A stretch of DNA of 64,000 nt from Bacillus sp. V3-13. Its GTDB lineage: Bacteria; Bacillota; Bacilli; Bacillales; Cytobacillaceae. Each line of letters begins with the position of its first letter. Position 1 is the first letter of the stretch. The stretch covers positions 1 through 64,000 of the forward strand of contig NZ_PGUZ01000023.1 in the NCBI RefSeq assembly GCF_002860165.1. The letters run 5' to 3'. The notes beneath the pieces were generated by a model. It ran no database searches and was not told the DNA's origin. It was given only the letters and a program-made list of their open reading frames with translations. Made by a program: the position numbers and the translations under genes. This document shows, one piece after another, positions 13,935 to 22,639 of the stretch.

Positions 13935-14126
13935 TTATTCTTCAAAATAAGCACGAAATTCCTTTTCGTCCATGCCTTTTTTGTTTTCGAAATACGGATT
14001 TTCTTCTGTCACGTCTTTAGGGTCAAGATTCGTTTTGATCACTAAAGCAGGCCCGTCTGTCGGTTCACCAATAACCCGGTCTTCCAATTCCTTAAAATCG
14101 GGCAGGCTTTTTTTATCCGGTTCCAT
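13935..14126 (-). CDS. Small protein of unknown function, 63 residues
   Basis: A short acidic soluble protein, MEPDKKSLPDFKELEDR at its N terminus, with no membrane segment, cysteines or motif I recognise. A textbook ribosome binding site (AGGAGGTG, complement of 14135-14142) lies 8 bases before the ATG at 14126, which is the main evidence that it is real. The frame is open further upstream to 14192, but without a start signal. It lies just downstream of rqcH on the same strand and converges on pyrE. It occupies the place of the cysH sulfate-assimilation cluster of B. subtilis. Confidence 0.7.
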   Translation of the reverse strand: MEPDKKSLPDFKELEDRVIGEPTDGPALVIKTNLDPKDVTEENPYFENKKGMDEKEFRAYFEE

Positions 14127-14191
14127 CTGCAGAACACCTCCTAAAGGATAGAGTGCAGAACTGACCGGAAAATTATGTGCGAATCGACTCA

Positions 14192-15901
14192 TTACTTTTT
14201 TAATGCGAGGATACTTTCTTCATCAGGAGTGACATAGACGGTTTGCTGATTGTCATAAATCACATAACCAGGCTTTGAGCCATTTGGCTTTTTGACGTGG
14301 CGGATTTGAGTGTAGTCAACGGGCACAGAGCTTGAATTCCGTGCTTTGCTGAAGTAGGCGGCAAGCTGTGCTGCTTCAAGAATCGTCGTTTCACTCGGTT
14401 CCTTGCTGCGGATCACAACGTGTGACCCCGGAATATCTTTTGTATGCAGCCAAATCTCATCTCTTCCGGCCAGCTTATTCGTTAAATATTCGTTCTGTTT
14501 ATTATTTTTGCCTACTAAAATTTCTGTACCGTCCGAAGCTGCATATCGATCCAAAACCGGCTTCAAATTTTGCGCCTTTTTATTCTTTTTCTTTTGCCGT
14601 TCCCTTAAGTACCCGCCTTCGACCAGCTCTTCGCGTATTTCTTCAAGATCCTTCGTCGACGCTGCCTGAACCTGCTGGAGCAGTGCATTAAAATAAGCAG
14701 CTTCTTCTTTCGCTTTTTTAATTTGCTCCCCGACAACAACGATTGCATGTTTCGCCTTTTGATAGCGGGAAAAATATTTTTGCGCATTTTCGGACGGACT
14801 TTTGCGCGGATCGAGCGGAATCGTAATCTCAGCACCATCCTCACTGTAATAATTGACCACGGTAATTTCGTTCATGCCCTTTTCTGCAGCAAACAGATTG
14901 GCTGTTAACAATTCTCCGTAAAGCTGATATTGGTCCGCGTTTTTCGCTTCTTGTAAAGTCGCTTCAAGCTTAACGATTTTCTTTTCGTTTTTTTCTTTTT
15001 CCTTAATAATAAAACGCTCGAGATCGTTTCCCTGCTGCTTAACACGGTCACGCTCCGCCTTGCCAAAATAAAAGCGGTCCAGCATTTCGCTTAAAGTCGG
15101 AAATTCTTTCGTTTTTCCGTACATATGCTCAAGCGGAAAGAGATAAAACGATTCCTTTTCCGTTCCGTAGGTGATGGCAGGAGTATACTGACCGTTTTTA
15201 ATCTTTTCAATCATTTCCACAAACGTTTTTGGCAAAGTGCTCCGATTGGCTATTCCCGCCTGATGAACAACTTCTTTTGCAAACAAAGGGGATACTCCTG
15301 CAAACTGTTCGACCAGTTGCCGATCCAATTTTCCTGCATTAAAATCAATTCTTCGCAATACTTCCTGTTCATCGGCTTCAAAAGGGTTGTATTTATTTTG
15401 CTCGGGCGGACTGACGTACTCCTGTCCGGGAAGGACTGCCCGGTAGCTGTTCACAGCAAAGGAAACATGCTTGATGCTGTCCAGGATCATATTTTTCGCT
15501 TTGTCTATCAAAATGATATTGCTATGCCGGCCCATAATTTCAACGATTAAACGTTTATAGGTAATATCGCCGATTTCGTTCCGGCCTTTTACGTCAAAAA
15601 CAATGATCCGGTCAAGGCCGGCCTGCTCGATATCTTCAAGAATAAAACCTTCTAAATGCTTTCTTAACAGCATGCAAAACATTGGCGGCTCGCTCGGATT
15701 TTCATAATCTTCGTTTGTTAGCTGCACCCTTGCATAGCTCGGGTGGACCGATAAAAGAAGCTTATGGTTTTGCCCGTTTGCCCTGATCACCAAGACAATT
15801 TCATTCTTAAAGGGCTGATGAATTTTATTGATGCGTCCTCCTTTTAACGAAGAAACCAATTCGTTCTTCATCGCCCCCGTAAATAATCCATCAAATGACA
15901 T
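14192..15901 (-). CDS. rqcH: Ribosome quality control protein RqcH (NFACT family, YloA/FbpA)
   Basis: A 569-residue NFACT protein. RqcH homologues bind 50S subunits blocked by a nascent chain and recruit alanyl-tRNA to add C-terminal alanine tails that mark the chain for proteolysis; older names come from fibronectin binding. Visible parts are the NFACT-N domain (from [11 protein letters not shown], with [17 protein letters not shown]), a charged coiled coil around residues 285-435, and the NFACT-R domain near the C terminus with [18 protein letters not shown]. The ATG at 15901 is preferred over 15910 because GAAGAGG lies 9 bases upstream and the family starts MSFDG. It stands apart from the plus-strand operons. 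Confidence 0.93.
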   Translation of the reverse strand: MSFDGLFTGAMKNELVSSLKGGRINKIHQPFKNEIVLVIRANGQNHKLLLSVHPSYARVQLTNEDYENPSEPPMFCMLLRKHLEGFILEDIEQAGLDRIIVFDVKGRNEIGDITYKRLIVEIMGRHSNIILIDKAKNMILDSIKHVSFAVNSYRAVLPGQEYVSPPEQNKYNPFEADEQEVLRRIDFNAGKLDRQLVEQFAGVSPLFAKEVVHQAGIANRSTLPKTFVEMIEKIKNGQYTPAITYGTEKESFYLFPLEHMYGKTKEFPTLSEMLDRFYFGKAERDRVKQQGNDLERFIIKEKEKNEKKIVKLEATLQEAKNADQYQLYGELLTANLFAAEKGMNEITVVNYYSEDGAEITIPLDPRKSPSENAQKYFSRYQKAKHAIVVVGEQIKKAKEEAAYFNALLQQVQAASTKDLEEIREELVEGGYLRERQKKKNKKAQNLKPVLDRYAASDGTEILVGKNNKQNEYLTNKLAGRDEIWLHTKDIPGSHVVIRSKEPSETTILEAAQLAAYFSKARNSSSVPVDYTQIRHVKKPNGSKPGYVIYDNQQTVYVTPDEESILALKK

Positions 15902-15967
15902 AATGTCCATCCTCTTCTATAGTAAATTCAAGCAAATTTCAAATGGTATCAAGCTTTTCAGATAAAC

Positions 15968-16167
15968 AAGCGCCTCCGCTTTTCTTTGTCCAGCTCCAGC
16001 GCCTGGCCCCTCGAGTCGCTTCGGTCCTGCCAATGAAGTCAAAGAACGACTTCACTGTCAGGCCGTCCGACGTACAGGACGTACTAGTGCCGACGTTGCC
16101 ACAGGACGTGGCGATCTTAGTCGGCCAGCGCTTTTCGGGGCTGAGCAAGGCGCTTCCGCTTTTCTTA
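15968..16167 (+). repeat. Structured intergenic repeat, copy B (long variant)
   Basis: This element fills most of the 361-base gap between rqcH and the P-ATPase gene, whose starts diverge. Its left part (about 15988-16063) and right part (about 16126-16167) match copy C at 21164-21287. Between them lies about 60 bases absent from copy C, holding ACAGGACGT twice (16074-16082 and 16101-16109). The arms can fold into a long stem with an inner hairpin. It has no coding frame with a start signal. The other bases of the gap show no confident promoter. Confidence 0.85.
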
Positions 16168-16262
16168 TAATATCATAGCATTTTTCCGGACAGGGCTGAA
16201 TAAGCTTTCTTTAGGGTGAGGACAACTCTTGTTTAATTCAAAGGGGGAAGTGTGATGGCCGG

Positions 16263-18941
16263 ATGAAGTTCCACAATATGAAAGAAAAGGATATTGAAAA
16301 AGCCTTAAATACGGACTTTTCAAAAGGCTTAACCGAAGAAGAGGTCAAGAAACGCAGAAAACAGTTCGGCTATAATGAATTGGAAGAAGGAGAAAAGCAA
16401 TCTGCTTTGCTCTTATTTTTTAGCCAGTTCAAGGATTTTATGGTGCTCGTTTTATTGGCGGCCACATTAATTTCAGGGCTGCTCGGTGAATATATTGATT
16501 CGATCGCGATTATTGCGATTGTGATCATCAATGGGTTTCTCGGTTTTTTTCAGGAGCGGAAGGCGGAAAAATCATTGGATGCGTTAAAGGAGCTGTCTGC
16601 CCCCCAGGTCCAGGCCTTGCGGGACGGGCTCTGGGTCAAGATTCCGTCCAAGGAAGTCGTCGTGGGAGACATGCTTAAATTCTCAAGCGGTGACAGGATT
16701 GGCGCAGATGTCAGATTGGTCGAATCGAACAGCCTCGAAATTGAAGAGTCTGCCCTAACAGGTGAATCGATGCCGGTACAGAAAGCGGCACACGCACTGA
16801 AAGACGTCGATCTGGGGATAGGTGACCTGGAAAACATGGCCTTTATGGGAACGATGGTCACCAGAGGCAGTGGCGTCGGCGTTGTAGTTGCGACCGGAAT
16901 GAAAACGGCAATGGGGCAAATTGCTGATCTTCTCCAAAAAGCCGAAACAATGGAGACCCCGCTGCAGCGGCGCCTTGAGCAGCTCGGAAAAATTTTGATC
17001 GTTGTTGCTCTGATGCTGACAGTTCTTGTCGTCGGTGTCGGCGTTCTCCAGGGGCATGATGTTTACACGATGTTCCTTGCCGGGGTATCGCTTGCCGTAG
17101 CCGCCATTCCCGAAGGGCTGCCAGCGATTGTAACAGTCGCCCTTTCCCTCGGCGTGCAACGCATGATCAGAAAAAATGCAATCGTCCGCAAGCTGCCTGC
17201 TGTTGAAACGCTCGGCTGTGCCTCCGTGATTTGTTCCGATAAAACCGGGACGATGACGCAAAACAAAATGACTGTCACCCATCTATGGAGCGGGGGAAAA
17301 ACGTGGACTGTTGATGGTGTCGGATACGAACCGCACGGGAATTTTTATTTGCGTAACGATCCGATTGACCCGAAAAAGGACAAGGTGCTTCAGCAGCTAT
17401 TAATGTTCGGAATGCTTTGCAACCATGCGGAAGTTTTTCAAAAAAATAACGATTTTATGATCGACGGGGATCCGACAGAAGGCGCTTTGCTGATCGCCGC
17501 AATGAAGGCCGGCTACAGCAGGGCAACCTTGGCCGGCCAATTTGAAATCGTCAAGGAATTCCCGTTTGATTCAAGCCGGAAAATGATGAGTGTCATTGTT
17601 AAGGATCATAACGGGCGAACGTTTATCGTGGCGAAGGGGGCACCCGATGTGCTGATCGGTGTCAGTGAGGCGGTGCTCTGGGATGCGAGGCAGCAGTACT
17701 TAACAAAAGAGCTTCAAGGTACAATCCAGACAGCCATCAACGATCTTGCCTCACAGGCGCTCCGAACGATTGCGATCGCTTATAAACCTGTTCCGGCAAA
17801 CACGATGATTTTACACGAAGCGGAAGCGGAGAAAGGATTGACCTTTATTGGCCTGCAGGGGATGATTGATCCGCCGAGACCGGAGGTGAAAACAGCTGTT
17901 AAAGAATGCAAGGAAGCCGGAATCAAAACAGTGATGATTACCGGTGACCATGTGATCACGGCAAAAGCAATTGCCGGCCAGCTTGGAATTGCCTCAAAAA
18001 ACAGCAAAGTTCTTGATGGAAAGGCGCTATCGGAAATGTCTGTCGGCCAGCTTGAGGAGGTCGTCGATGATGTTTCTGTATTTGCCCGCGTCTCGCCCGA
18101 GCATAAGCTGAAAATTGTCAAGGCCTTGCAAAACAGGGGCCATATCGTCGCGATGACCGGTGATGGTGTCAACGATGCACCCGCGATAAAAGCCGCTGAT
18201 ATTGGAATTGCGATGGGAATCACGGGAACCGACGTTGCGAAGGAAGCATCCGCACTCGTCCTCCTTGATGATAATTTTGCGACGATCAAGGCGGCGATTA
18301 AAGAAGGAAGAAATATATATGAAAACATCCGCAAGTTTATCAGATATTTGCTTGCCTCGAACGTCGGAGAAATCTTGGTGATGCTGTTTGCGATGCTGCT
18401 CGCTTTGCCGCTTCCGCTCGTTCCGATCCAAATCCTCTGGGTCAATCTAGTTACGGACGGTCTTCCCGCAATGGCTCTGGGCCTTGACCAGCCGGAAGAT
18501 AATGTCATGAAGCGAAACCCGCGCAGCCCGAAGGAAGGTGTATTTTCAAGAGGGCTGGGCTGGAAGGTGATTTCGAGAGGATTTTTAATCGGTGCGGCGA
18601 CATTGGCCGCTTTTATGATCGCTCACGGCCGGAATCCTGAAGAGCTTGCCTATGCACAGACGGTCGCATTCGCTACACTGGTGATGGCCCAATTGATTCA
18701 CGTTTTTGACTGCCGCAGTGAAAAATCGGTCTTTGCCAGAAATCCGTTCGGCAATAAATACTTGGTGTGGGCCGTCATTTCTTCGCTTATTTTAATGTTT
18801 ATTGTTATCTATTATCCGCCGCTCCAGCCCGTCTTCCATACGGTTCCGATTATCGCAATCGATTGGATCTTAATTGCCGCCTTATCCGCGATTCCGACTT
18901 TTTTACTGGCCGGAACGTTTTTGGTAAGTAAAACAAGATAA
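16263..18941 (+). CDS. yloB: Calcium-type P-type ATPase (P-IIA), YloB
   Basis: An 892-residue cation pump with the full P-type layout: N-terminal cation-ATPase domain, membrane helices, actuator motif TGES at 166-169, the ion-site helix PEGL at 283-286, phosphorylated D326 in CSDKTGTMT, nucleotide domain, [11 protein letters not shown] hinge and six C-terminal helices. PEGL and the C-terminal [13 protein letters not shown] fit the calcium-transporting group; calcium as substrate is inferred. The start at 16263 gives the family N terminus MKFHNM. The strong site AAGGGGG (16241-16247) lies 15 bases upstream and is better placed for a three-codon frame ATG GCC GGA TGA at 16255-16266, whose stop overlaps this start. 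Confidence 0.94.
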   Translation: MKFHNMKEKDIEKALNTDFSKGLTEEEVKKRRKQFGYNELEEGEKQSALLLFFSQFKDFMVLVLLAATLISGLLGEYIDSIAIIAIVIINGFLGFFQERKAEKSLDALKELSAPQVQALRDGLWVKIPSKEVVVGDMLKFSSGDRIGADVRLVESNSLEIEESALTGESMPVQKAAHALKDVDLGIGDLENMAFMGTMVTRGSGVGVVVATGMKTAMGQIADLLQKAETMETPLQRRLEQLGKILIVVALMLTVLVVGVGVLQGHDVYTMFLAGVSLAVAAIPEGLPAIVTVALSLGVQRMIRKNAIVRKLPAVETLGCASVICSDKTGTMTQNKMTVTHLWSGGKTWTVDGVGYEPHGNFYLRNDPIDPKKDKVLQQLLMFGMLCNHAEVFQKNNDFMIDGDPTEGALLIAAMKAGYSRATLAGQFEIVKEFPFDSSRKMMSVIVKDHNGRTFIVAKGAPDVLIGVSEAVLWDARQQYLTKELQGTIQTAINDLASQALRTIAIAYKPVPANTMILHEAEAEKGLTFIGLQGMIDPPRPEVKTAVKECKEAGIKTVMITGDHVITAKAIAGQLGIASKNSKVLDGKALSEMSVGQLEEVVDDVSVFARVSPEHKLKIVKALQNRGHIVAMTGDGVNDAPAIKAADIGIAMGITGTDVAKEASALVLLDDNFATIKAAIKEGRNIYENIRKFIRYLLASNVGEILVMLFAMLLALPLPLVPIQILWVNLVTDGLPAMALGLDQPEDNVMKRNPRSPKEGVFSRGLGWKVISRGFLIGAATLAAFMIAHGRNPEELAYAQTVAFATLVMAQLIHVFDCRSEKSVFARNPFGNKYLVWAVISSLILMFIVIYYPPLQPVFHTVPIIAIDWILIAALSAIPTFLLAGTFLVSKTR

Positions 18942-18945
18942 TATA

Positions 18946-18954
18946 TGGTATAAT
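18946..18954 (+). promoter_or_regulatory. Candidate extended -10 promoter for yloC-remA-gmk-rpoZ
   Basis: TGG followed by a perfect TATAAT (18949-18954) just after the yloB stop. No good -35 is at 16-18 bases; TTGGTA at 18921 is 22 bases away. Transcription would begin near 18961, inside the following hairpin. Confidence 0.5.
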
Positions 18955-18956
18955 CC

Positions 18957-18988
18957 AAAAGGTAATAGAGAAGACTCTATTACCTTTT
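18957..18988 (+). terminator. Terminator after the P-ATPase gene
   Basis: Perfect 14-base arms at 18957-18970 (AAAAGGTAATAGAG) and 18975-18988, loop AAGA, then a T-rich stretch. It should stop yloB transcripts; the promoter at 18946-18954 lies immediately before it. Confidence 0.85.
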
Positions 18989-19026
18989 CTTTGTATGGAT
19001 GCTATTATAGATTGGATGTGTGCAAA

Positions 19027-19902
19027 ATGGTCGTTAGCATGACTGGGTATGGAAGAAGCAGGACAGAATCTTCCCACGTTGCCGTGACTGTTGAGGTTAA
19101 GACAGTTAATCATCGTTTTTGTGAATTCAGCATCCGGATGCCCCGCGAGCTTTTAAAATTGGAAGATAAAATCAAGAAGAAGCTCGGCGAGAAAATTTTC
19201 AGAGGCAGGGCTGAAGTTTTTGTTACGATCGAAGGAGAAGGGATTGTAAACAGAAAGCTTCATGTTGACTGGAAACTATTGGACCAATATTATCAATACA
19301 TAACGAAAATTAAAGAACAATACGGTTTCGACGGGCAGATGTTGTTGGCCGATATCATCAGCCGGGAAGGCGTCCTTACATTGGAGGAGCAACAATCAGA
19401 CAATGAGGAATTGGAAAGCCTTGTCCTGCGGGCGGCAGGTGAAGCGGCAGCACAGCTGAGAAAAATGCGTGAAGCGGAAGGCGCTGCCCTCGAGCGCGAC
19501 ATATCGGCGCATTTAAAGAAATTAGCCGAACGTACCGGCCAGCTTGCTGAGCTTGCCCCGGCTGTCGTTAGCCAGTATCGGGCCCGGCTTGAAAAAAGAA
19601 TCGAAGAATTCGGGAGCGGCCAAATTGACGAAGCGAGACTTTTAGCCGAGGTTGCCCTTTTTGCCGATAAAGCGGATATTAATGAAGAATTAGCCAGGCT
19701 TAACAGCCACATCCAACAATTTGCAGAGACTATCCTGCTTGATGAACCGGTTGGCCGAAAATTGGACTTTCTCATTCAGGAAATGAACCGCGAGGTAAAC
19801 ACGATTGGTTCGAAAGCAAATGACGCCGCAATTGCAAAAGAAGTGGTTGAAATGAAAAGCCTGCTTGAAAAGATAAAGGAGCAGATTCAAAATATTGAAT
19901 AA
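19027..19902 (+). CDS. yloC: YicC/YloC-family endoribonuclease
   Basis: A 291-residue member of the YicC/YloC family, reported to be endoribonucleases or RNA-turnover factors. The family N terminus MVVSMTGYGRS, the segment VEVKTVNHRF just after it, and the conserved C-terminal LDFLIQEMNREVNTIGSKA followed by a helical tail are all present. The ATG at 19027 is chosen for the conserved N terminus; the ribosome binding site is weak (GGATG at 19013-19017), so another start cannot be excluded. It heads a group with remA, gmk and rpoZ. Confidence 0.88.
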   Translation: MVVSMTGYGRSRTESSHVAVTVEVKTVNHRFCEFSIRMPRELLKLEDKIKKKLGEKIFRGRAEVFVTIEGEGIVNRKLHVDWKLLDQYYQYITKIKEQYGFDGQMLLADIISREGVLTLEEQQSDNEELESLVLRAAGEAAAQLRKMREAEGAALERDISAHLKKLAERTGQLAELAPAVVSQYRARLEKRIEEFGSGQIDEARLLAEVALFADKADINEELARLNSHIQQFAETILLDEPVGRKLDFLIQEMNREVNTIGSKANDAAIAKEVVEMKSLLEKIKEQIQNIE

Positions 19903-19963
19903 CAGCCCGTTTAGAAAATGACTGCATCGGTCAAAATAATTTACTGATGATTGGAGGACTAGG

Positions 19964-20227
19964 ATGTCCATTAAACTGATCAATATCGGATTTGGAAACA
20001 TTGTTTCCGCCAACCGGATTATTTCAATCGTTAGTCCGGAATCGGCACCTATAAAAAGGATTATCCAGGATGCGCGTGACCGTGGATCTTTAATAGACGC
20101 TACATACGGAAGGCGAACCCGGGCTGTGATCGTCATGGATAGCGACCATGTGATCTTGTCTGCTGTCCAGCCTGAAACTGTTGCACACCGCTTGAATGAC
20201 CGGGATGAAATTCTTGATGAAGGGTAG
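19964..20227 (+). CDS. remA: Extracellular matrix regulator RemA
   Basis: An 87-residue DUF370 protein. In B. subtilis RemA is a DNA-binding activator of biofilm matrix and osmoprotection genes that assembles into oligomeric rings. The sequence keeps the family start [12 protein letters not shown], the Arg-rich region TYGRRTRAV and [21 protein letters not shown] site at 19953-19957 lies six bases before the ATG. It stands between yloC and gmk, the usual Bacillus order. Confidence 0.95.
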   Translation: MSIKLINIGFGNIVSANRIISIVSPESAPIKRIIQDARDRGSLIDATYGRRTRAVIVMDSDHVILSAVQPETVAHRLNDRDEILDEG

Positions 20228-20237
20228 GATCTTTTAA

Positions 20238-20852
<615 letters not shown>

Positions 20853-20855
20853 AAT

Positions 20856-21077
20856 ATGTTATACCCATCCATCGATTCATTAATGACAAAGATTGATTCA
20901 AAATACTCATTGGTTTCAGTTGCCGCAAAAAGGGCCCGCAATCTGCAACAAGATGGCAAACCGAGATTGGACAAATATGTTTCCCATAAAAATGTCGGCA
21001 AAGCGCTGGAAGAAATTTATAAAGACAAGCTTCATTATTCGACAAACAATGCTGCGAAGGACTCATCGGAATCATAA
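20856..21077 (+). CDS. rpoZ: RNA polymerase omega subunit
   Basis: A 73-residue subunit that helps assemble and stabilise the beta' subunit. The sequence [28 protein letters not shown] and the following GKALEEI are typical. GGAGG is within the last codons of gmk, three bases upstream of this gene. It is the last gene before the terminator at 21086. Confidence 0.95.
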   Translation: MLYPSIDSLMTKIDSKYSLVSVAAKRARNLQQDGKPRLDKYVSHKNVGKALEEIYKDKLHYSTNNAAKDSSES

Positions 21078-21085
21078 TCTCTAAA

Positions 21086-21116
21086 AATAACAACCACCAG
21101 GGTTGTTATTTTTTTT
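21086..21116 (+). terminator. Terminator after rpoZ
   Basis: Arms AATAACAACC (21086-21095) and GGTTGTTATT (21101-21110), five-base loop, and eight T from 21109. Confidence 0.9.
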
Positions 21117-21163
21117 AAGCTATAGGAAAGTATAAACGTTTCTAAATATAGTTGGGCGTTTCG

Positions 21164-21287
21164 ATGTCCAGCTCCAGCGCCTAGCCCCTCGAGTCGCTTC
21201 GGTCCTGCCAATGAAGTCAAAAAGCGACTTCACTGTCAGGCCCTCCAGCGCTTGTCGGGGCTGACCAAGGCGCTTGCGCTTTTCTTA
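21164..21287 (+). repeat. Structured intergenic repeat, copy C (short form)
   Basis: About 124 bases in the 353-base gap between rpoZ and coaBC. Outer arms AGCGCCTAGCCCC near the left and GGGGCT plus AGGCGCT near the right can pair with a five-base bulge. Inside, TGAAGTC and GACTTCA form a hairpin, extended by CCTG/CAGG. The last 60 matched bases (21227-21286) are identical to 1-60. The rest of the gap holds the rpoZ terminator, a nested palindrome at 21305-21341 and weak promoter-like boxes. Confidence 0.88.
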
Positions 21288-21304
21288 TCATCAAGGACCC
21301 GATT

Positions 21305-21341
21305 TTTCATCTTAAACCGGTTTAATCAGAAAAAGATGAAA
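21305..21341. repeat. Nested palindrome upstream of coaBC
   Basis: Outer arms TTTCATCTT (21305-21313) and AAGATGAAA (21333-21341) enclose a 14-base perfect palindrome TTAAACCGGTTTAA (21312-21325). There is no T run, so this is not a standard terminator; an operator is possible. Base-pairing is read directly; function is inference. Confidence 0.6.
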
Positions 21342-21430
21342 TAATGGCGTGTTTCTTGCATAATGGAAATAGATGATCATAAAGAATCTGGCCGTATGGC
21401 CTGTACAATAAAAAGGGTGGGGATCCTTTC

Positions 21431-22639
21431 ATGCTGAATGGAAAGAAAATTTTACTGTGCGTAACCGGGGGAATCGCTGTCTATAAAGCGGCCGCTTTAA
21501 CGAGTAAGTTGTCCCAGGCCGGTGCGGATGTGAAAGTAATATTAAGCGAGTCTGCGGCAAAATTTGTTACACCGCTAACATTTCAGGCGATGTCACGCAA
21601 CGATGTATTTACCGATACATTTGATGAAAAAAATCCAAAGGTGATTGCCCATATCGATCTTGCCGATTGGGCAGATCTTGTTGTCGTCGCACCGGCTACC
21701 GCCAATGTAATTGGCAAGCTTGCGAATGGTATTGCTGATAATATGGTGACAACAACGCTGCTCGCGGCAACTTCACCTGTGATGATTGCCCCGGCGATGA
21801 ATGTCCATATGTACGACCACCCGGCCGTTAAAGCGAATCTTAACAAACTTGCAGGCTATGGTTATCACTTCATCGAACCGGGTGAAGGATTCCTGGCCTG
21901 CGGTTATGTAGGAAAAGGCCGGCTGGAGGAACCTGAAAAAATTGTCGGGATTATCAATCAATTTTTTCAAGAGAAAACTCCCGTGTTGACAGGTAAAACG
22001 GTTTTAATTACCGCCGGGCCAACAAGGGAAAAAATTGATCCGGTCAGGTATATTACGAACCACTCCTCCGGAAAAATGGGCTATGCGCTTGCAGAGGAAG
22101 CTGAGCGGGCCGGGGCGAACGTCATTCTCGTTACCGGTCCTGTCGATATACCCGTTCCAAATGGGGTCAAGGCTGTCAAGGTGGAGAGTGCGGAGGAAAT
22201 GTATAACGCAGTTATGGATCATTTCGCAGCTGCAGATGTCGTGATTAAAGCGGCTGCCGTCGCAGACTACCGCCCTAAAGCGTATGCGGACAGTAAAATC
22301 AAAAAGCAGGCTGGCGATGAAATTCTTGAATTGGAACGGACAAAGGATATTCTTTTCGAACTGGGCCGGCAGAAGGACAAGCAAATCCTAGTCGGGTTTG
22401 CGGCAGAAACCGATCATATCGAGGAATATGCGCGAACGAAACTGATTAAAAAGAATGCCGATATGATCGTTGCGAACAATGTGACTAGTGAAGGTGCCGG
22501 ATTTAACACGGACACCAATATAGTGACGATTTTCAAGCGCGATGGCAGCACGCAAAATTTGCCGATCATGGCAAAAAGAGAGGTAGCCCGGCACATTTTG
22601 GAAGAGGTATCGAACATGCTTGAGGGTGGCCGCCGATGA
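21431..22639 (+). CDS. coaBC: Bifunctional phosphopantothenoylcysteine decarboxylase/synthetase
   Basis: Makes 4'-phosphopantetheine in two steps of coenzyme A synthesis. The 402-residue protein has an N-terminal flavoprotein domain (LLCVTGGIAVYKA, catalytic His in AHIDLADWADL, PAMNVHMY, and the active-site flap cysteine in FLACGYVGKGRL) and a C-terminal CTP-dependent ligase domain (about residues 190-402; ITAGPTREKIDPVRYITNHS, AAAVADYRP). GGGTGGGG lies nine bases before the ATG. The stop overlaps the start of priA by four bases (ATGA). Confidence 0.96.
   Translation: MLNGKKILLCVTGGIAVYKAAALTSKLSQAGADVKVILSESAAKFVTPLTFQAMSRNDVFTDTFDEKNPKVIAHIDLADWADLVVVAPATANVIGKLANGIADNMVTTTLLAATSPVMIAPAMNVHMYDHPAVKANLNKLAGYGYHFIEPGEGFLACGYVGKGRLEEPEKIVGIINQFFQEKTPVLTGKTVLITAGPTREKIDPVRYITNHSSGKMGYALAEEAERAGANVILVTGPVDIPVPNGVKAVKVESAEEMYNAVMDHFAAADVVIKAAAVADYRPKAYADSKIKKQAGDEILELERTKDILFELGRQKDKQILVGFAAETDHIEEYARTKLIKKNADMIVANNVTSEGAGFNTDTNIVTIFKRDGSTQNLPIMAKREVARHILEEVSNMLEGGRR

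Noticed and set aside
15968-16167. Long intergenic repeat as an insertion sequence
   Set aside because: No transposase frame; too short to be autonomous.
17780-18508. 242-codon open frame on the minus strand inside the P-ATPase gene
   Set aside because: It is a shadow of the strongly supported plus-strand gene, with no ribosome binding site and a composition unlike a real protein.
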